Assembly: GCA_963767565.1 (NCBI GenBank)
Contig: CAVYEG010000012.1
Coordinates: 124,001-188,000 of the forward strand
DNA: 64,000 nt
Source of the DNA: Palsa-504 sp963767565
Lineage (GTDB): Bacteria; Actinomycetota; Actinomycetes; Streptosporangiales; Streptosporangiaceae
Reading direction: 5' to 3'
Shown: positions 61,149 through 64,000 of the stretch, piece after piece
Numbering within the stretch: the stretch's first letter is position 1
Layout: each line of letters opens with the position of its first letter
Position numbers and translations under genes: made by a program
The notes under the pieces: generated by a model
Databases searched by the model: none
The model's input: only the letters and a program-made list of their open reading frames with translations
Told to the model about the DNA's origin: nothing

Positions 61149-61172
61149 GGTACGTGGAAGAACCCACGTACC
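61149..61172. promoter_or_regulatory. Perfect 9-bp hairpin upstream of the micro-peptide gene
   Basis: GGTACGTGG and CCACGTACC separated by AAGAAC, about 80 bases before the peptide start. It has no T tract. It could be an operator or an attenuator. The rest of 60972-61253 shows no gene. Confidence 0.45.
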
Positions 61173-61253
61173 GATATAGCTGTAAAAGTCGAATAGGTTA
61201 CGCCATTCGGAGCACTCTGCCTTGGCGTGAATACGAGAAAGGAGGAAGGTGTC

Positions 61254-61319
61254 ATGGCGAAGCTGCATGCACGTCCCTCGAACCAGTATCGATACGAGCA
61301 CTACGACCCCCGCTTCTAG
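61254..61319 (+). CDS. 21-residue peptide gene with strong ribosome binding site
   Basis: ATG preceded by AAAGGAGG, one of the best ribosome binding sites in the window. It encodes a 21-aa basic, Tyr-rich peptide (starts MAKLH, ends NQYRYEHYDPRF) terminated by TAG and followed 20 bases later by a 10-bp hairpin. It is too short for automated calling. It is flanked by a GntR relic, a GNAT acetyltransferase and a 2OG-Fe(II) oxygenase on the same strand. It could be a modified-peptide precursor, a leader peptide or a conserved micro-protein; I do not recognise the family. Confidence 0.5.
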   Translation: MAKLHARPSNQYRYEHYDPRF

Positions 61320-61338
61320 CGGACCGGTCCAGGCTTAA

Positions 61339-61375
61339 GCCGTCGGCGTTGGCTGGTAAACGCAGCGCCGACGGC
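61339..61375 (+). terminator. Hairpin after the micro-peptide gene
   Basis: GCCGTCGGCG and CGCCGACGGC, a perfect 10-bp stem with a 17-base loop, 20 bases after the peptide stop. No T tract follows, as is common in actinobacteria. It would separate the peptide from the GNAT gene or attenuate read-through. Confidence 0.5.
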
Positions 61376-61441
61376 CTGGCCCGATCCGCCGTTGGTCGTC
61401 TCGCGGTCCAGCCACATCGGTGCTTGTGTGAGATATGAGCT

Positions 61442-61490
61442 TATAGTGAGCTATATGTCGAATGTGAGTACAGGCAACGCAGGGAAATAG
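61442..61490 (+). promoter_or_regulatory. Leaderless-type promoter and 11-codon ORF upstream of the GNAT gene
   Basis: TATAGT (61442-61447) lies 7 bases before an ATG at 61455, the spacing of leaderless actinobacterial transcripts. The ORF reads MSNVSTGNAGK and stops at 61490, directly followed by AGGAGG. From there a frame without a start codon (about 57 codons, for example DFWSSTNAAWLRSSGD) runs in frame into the GNAT gene. So either this is a leader peptide, or the GNAT N-terminus has lost its start by a frameshift near 61490. Confidence 0.4.
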
Positions 61491-61662
61491 GAGGCTAACT
61501 GGGACAGGCTGGTTACTTTCTCCAGGTAAAGATTTCACCCGGCCGGGGTCCGGAAACGCCAAACTCCGGGCATCGCCCGATGCCTCGGCTGAGCGGCGTT
61601 TAGCCAGGCCAGCAGATTTCTGGAGCTCGACCAACGCAGCGTGGCTGCGATCGAGCGGGGAT

Positions 61663-62325
61663 TTGTTTGCGCTTCCAGAGCTACCATGCGTGCCGGATAC
61701 GGGTGACTATGTACCAGTGGGAAGGTATCCGTTTGTCCTATACCCTGCCGCGCCGGGGGATTTGGAGACAGTAGTCAGGCTCGTTCGGGAAGCGGCGAGA
61801 TGGCTCGGAGGTATGGACACCGACCAGTGGCAAAAGCCCTGGCCGGACCGGGCCGGACAGCTGGAACGCATTCGGAACGACCTGCTCAAGGGTAAGACAT
61901 GGCTGGTGCGAGACGGTACGACTGCCGCCGCGACCATCACTGTTGACAACGATGAACCCCTGGACCTGAACGAGCACCCCGTCTGGCCGCCGGACGAGAG
62001 CCAGCCGCACGTGATGTACGTGCGGCGAGTCATCGTCTGTAGGCGCTACGCCCGCCACAAGCTGGGCGCCGCCCTGCTGGACTGGGCGGCCGACTGGGCG
62101 AAGATCCACGGAGCCGAACTGATCCGTATTGACGTGTGGACGACCAACACGAAGCTACACGGTTATTACAGAAGACAGAAATTCACCCGCTGCCGGGATC
62201 CGCAAGGCCTTGGTACCTACCCCTCCCAGGCGCTCTTCGAGCGTTCGGTGGACGTGCGGGTGCTGGACTTTACCAAATTGTTGATAGTACAAGAGGGCCA
62301 AGGCGCGCAGAAGTTACTTCGTTAA
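61663..62325 (+). CDS. GNAT-family N-acetyltransferase
   Basis: 220 aa from a TTG at 61663 (ribosome-binding-like GCGGGGA). The acetyl-CoA fold is visible: YVRRVIVCRRYARHKLGAAL (beta4-alpha3 with the R/K-x-x-G-x-G/A loop, here RHKLGA), WAKIHGAELIRIDVWTTNTK and LHGYYRRQKFTRCRDPQG. Acts on an amine not predictable from sequence. The frame is open for ~57 codons upstream without a start codon, so the N-terminus may be longer or damaged. Located between the micro-peptide gene and the 2OG oxygenase. Confidence 0.82.
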   Translation: MFALPELPCVPDTGDYVPVGRYPFVLYPAAPGDLETVVRLVREAARWLGGMDTDQWQKPWPDRAGQLERIRNDLLKGKTWLVRDGTTAAATITVDNDEPLDLNEHPVWPPDESQPHVMYVRRVIVCRRYARHKLGAALLDWAADWAKIHGAELIRIDVWTTNTKLHGYYRRQKFTRCRDPQGLGTYPSQALFERSVDVRVLDFTKLLIVQEGQGAQKLLR

Positions 62326-62450
62326 TGTCGCCGTCGGCCCGAAAACAACTCGGTAGCAATCTGCTGTCGCTAGGCACTGACGCGCCGGCGTGACCGATTA
62401 CGCCAGGCTCGGGCCAGCGGGTTGCCCCTTCCCTATTTAGGACGGTTGCT

Positions 62451-63098
62451 ATGGCGGAGCGTTTCTGCTGGACAGCGTTCGACGTGACTAATCTGCTTCC
62501 TCAGTACTGGCCTAACGACATCAAAGAGGTCGCCGGTGAAGCCGAGTTCCGCGAATATCCGCCCACGCCCTTCTTGTCCCGCGAGGCGAAGGACGTCACC
62601 CACATCTATCGCGGCCGGGTACGCGCCGACAAGGTCCAGCTACGCTTGCCCTGGCTCCACAAGCTCTATCGCAGCGAGTTCCTCGACCTCGCTGGACAGG
62701 CCTGGAAGGAACCGCTTAAGCCGGCCCTTGATGACCGCTACGGCATCGTCCTGAACGTGCAGCGGGGGAACACGATGCGGTTCGAATGCCACGTCGATTC
62801 AAATCCGGTCACCGGTCTTCTCTTCTTTACCGACCATCCGGGCGGCGGGGGCGAACTCGTGGGCGCGAACGACCCGAAGGCGGTCGGCGTGGACGCACTG
62901 GAGGCGAACGGCTCCGTCATCCGGCCCCAGTTGGGGCAGCTGATCTTCTTCGACGGGAAGACCTACCCGCACTACGCCCGCACCCTGTGCTCCGCGGGCG
63001 ACGTGCGGATTGTCGCGGTCATGAACTTCTACACCCAGTCATGCCCGGAATCGACCCGGCCGGTCGGGCTGAACCGCCACCTTTTCGGCCAGGACTAG
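62451..63098 (+). CDS. 2-oxoglutarate/Fe(II)-dependent oxygenase-like protein
   Basis: 215 aa. Iron ligands H114 and D116 in RFECHVDSNPVTGLLFF (HxD) and H174 in TYPHYARTL, with R186 placed to bind 2-oxoglutarate. LGQLIFFDGKTYPHYAR is the typical distal strand. Prolyl-hydroxylase-like jelly roll. The substrate is unknown; the N-terminal ~100 aa (WTAFDVTNLLPQYWPNDIKE) is specific to this group. AGGAC precedes the ATG. It lies 125 bases downstream of the GNAT gene on the same strand and convergent with mnmA. Confidence 0.8.
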   Translation: MAERFCWTAFDVTNLLPQYWPNDIKEVAGEAEFREYPPTPFLSREAKDVTHIYRGRVRADKVQLRLPWLHKLYRSEFLDLAGQAWKEPLKPALDDRYGIVLNVQRGNTMRFECHVDSNPVTGLLFFTDHPGGGGELVGANDPKAVGVDALEANGSVIRPQLGQLIFFDGKTYPHYARTLCSAGDVRIVAVMNFYTQSCPESTRPVGLNRHLFGQD

Positions 63099-63148
63099 TG
63101 CTCAGGTACCCGGCAGAACACCAGGTCAGCGCGCCTCAGCCAGCGAGG

Positions 63149-64000
63149 CTACGGCCGACGACCGCTGATGGTGGCGCTGCCCAGGACGGTGTCGGCGTCG
63201 TAGAGGACGGCGGCCTGGCCCTTGGCTACGCCGCGGGCGGGGCGGGACAGGCGGATGCGTAGGAGGTCGCCGTCCAGGCTGCGATGGCGGGGTGGACTTC
63301 GCCGTGGGCGCGGAGCTGGACCAGGCAGTCGCGGGGCTTGAGGGGCGGAGAGCAGCCGGTCCAGACCGGGCGGGTGGCGGTGATCTCGGTGACGTCGAGG
63401 TCCGCGGCGGGGCCGACGGTGACGGTGCGGGTCACCGGCTCGATGTCCAGCACGAAGCGGGGCTGGCCGTCACCGGCCGGGTTTCCGATCCGCAGGCCGC
63501 GGCGCTGGCCGACGGTGAAGGCGTAGGCGCCGTCATGCTCGCCCAGGACCGTGCCGGAGGTGTCGACGATCCGGCCGGGGGCCTGGCCCAGGTGCCGGGC
63601 CAGGAAGCCGCGGGTGTCGCCGTCGGGGATGAAGCAGACGTCGTGGCTGTCCGGCTTGTCGGCCACGGCCAGGCCGCGCCGGGCGGCCTCGGCCCGGACC
63701 TGGTCCTTCGGGGTGTCGCCCAGCGGGAACAGGGCGTGGCGGAGCTGGTCCGGGGTGAGCACGGCCAGCACGTAGGACTGGTCCTTGGCCGGGTCGGCGG
63801 CCCGGTGCAGGACGCCGCCGCGAACCTGGGCGTAGTGGCCGGTGCACACCGCGTCGAATCCGAGCGCCACGGCCCGGTCCAGGACCGCGGCGAACTTGAT
63901 CTTCTCGTTGCAGCGCAGGCACGGGTTCGGGGTGCGCCCCGCGGCGTACTCGGCGACGAAGTCCTCGACCACATCACGGTGGAACCGTTCGGCCATATCC
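63149..64000 (-). CDS. mnmA: tRNA 2-thiouridylase MnmA, partial at window edge, with a C-terminal frameshift
   Basis: Thiolates U34 of Glu, Gln and Lys tRNAs. Only the part from about the middle of the PP-loop domain is in the window; the start lies beyond 64000. Visible: RTPNPCLRCNEKIKF with the first catalytic Cys, CTGHYA, DQSYVLAVLTPDQLRHALFP, SHDVCFIPDGD with the second catalytic Cys, FTVGQRRGLRIG, VQLRAHGEVHPAIA. There the frame goes wrong: it stops at 63226 after WTATSYASACPAPPAA. The expected ending SLDGDLLRIRLSRPARGVAK and GQAAVLYDADTVLGSATI is found one frame over, ending at 63149. A one-base deletion near 63280 explains this. Confidence 0.9.

Noticed and set aside
61149..61172. tRNA gene near the micro-peptide
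   Set aside because: The hairpin is a simple 9-bp stem; no cloverleaf, T-loop (GTTCGANTC) or acceptor pairing could be built around it. No tRNA was seen elsewhere in the window either.

Overview
The window is 64 kb of high-GC DNA from an actinobacterium. Signs of this are strong G/C bias at third codon positions, frequent GTG/TTG starts, many 4-base ATGA/GTGA gene overlaps, a PknB-type kinase, a SARP/AfsR-like regulator, Drr-type ABC exporters, an acyl-CoA carboxylase epsilon subunit, an ECF42-type sigma factor and actinobacterial small membrane proteins. The gene set would fit Streptosporangiales or a neighbouring order, but no rRNA or other marker pins it down. I found no tRNA, rRNA, CRISPR array or intact transposase/integrase.

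Layout. (1) 0.1-9.6 kb: core metabolism and envelope genes: fumC, a membrane Ser/Thr kinase, two tandem paralogous secreted transglycosylases, an acyl-CoA ligase, ndk and a secreted glutamic (G1) peptidase closed by a strong terminator. (2) 10.26-32.3 kb: an accessory block. It holds an alternative oxidase, a glycolipid-type glycosyltransferase with a glycosidase, a cupin/ABC exporter operon, a two-component system, a 1068-aa SARP-like regulator, a second Drr-type exporter, a methyltransferase/ABM pair opposite a TetR regulator, a PucR-like regulator opposite an alpha/beta hydrolase, an MBL-fold hydrolase and several gene remnants. Copies of the 3' end of an acyl-CoA dehydrogenase gene lie at its left edge (10264), in the middle (19793) and at its right edge (32284, where the complete gene sits), all in the same orientation. 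This is the arrangement expected of one or two integrated elements that used the 3' end of that gene as attachment site. (3) 32.3-57.9 kb: housekeeping DNA: acyl-CoA dehydrogenase, a RodZ-like protein, purE-purK, an NCS1 permease, GtrA, an OmpR/histidine kinase pair, a PH-domain protein, birA, an AlaX-like editing protein, ppc, acyl-CoA carboxylase beta and epsilon subunits with an NYN gene between them, gatCAB, an ECF42 sigma factor with a truncated DGPF partner, ligA and a MetE-like protein. (4) 57.9-63.1 kb: a second accessory zone with small membrane proteins, a duplicated leader/gene unit, a frameshifted GntR pseudogene, a 21-residue peptide gene with a strong ribosome binding site, a GNAT acetyltransferase and a 2OG-Fe(II) oxygenase. 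(5) 63.1-64 kb: mnmA, cut by the window edge and carrying a late frameshift.

Functional links. BirA, the carboxylase beta and epsilon subunits and PEP carboxylase form a carboxylation neighbourhood feeding methylmalonyl/malonyl-CoA and oxaloacetate. purE-purK next to an NCS1 nucleobase permease is a purine theme. The accessory block is rich in exporters and regulators and decayed genes sit at several of its junctions, which fits repeated gain and loss. Most striking for follow-up are the acyl-CoA dehydrogenase 3'-end repeats, the micro-peptide/oxygenase locus and the DGPF stub fused to its sigma gene.
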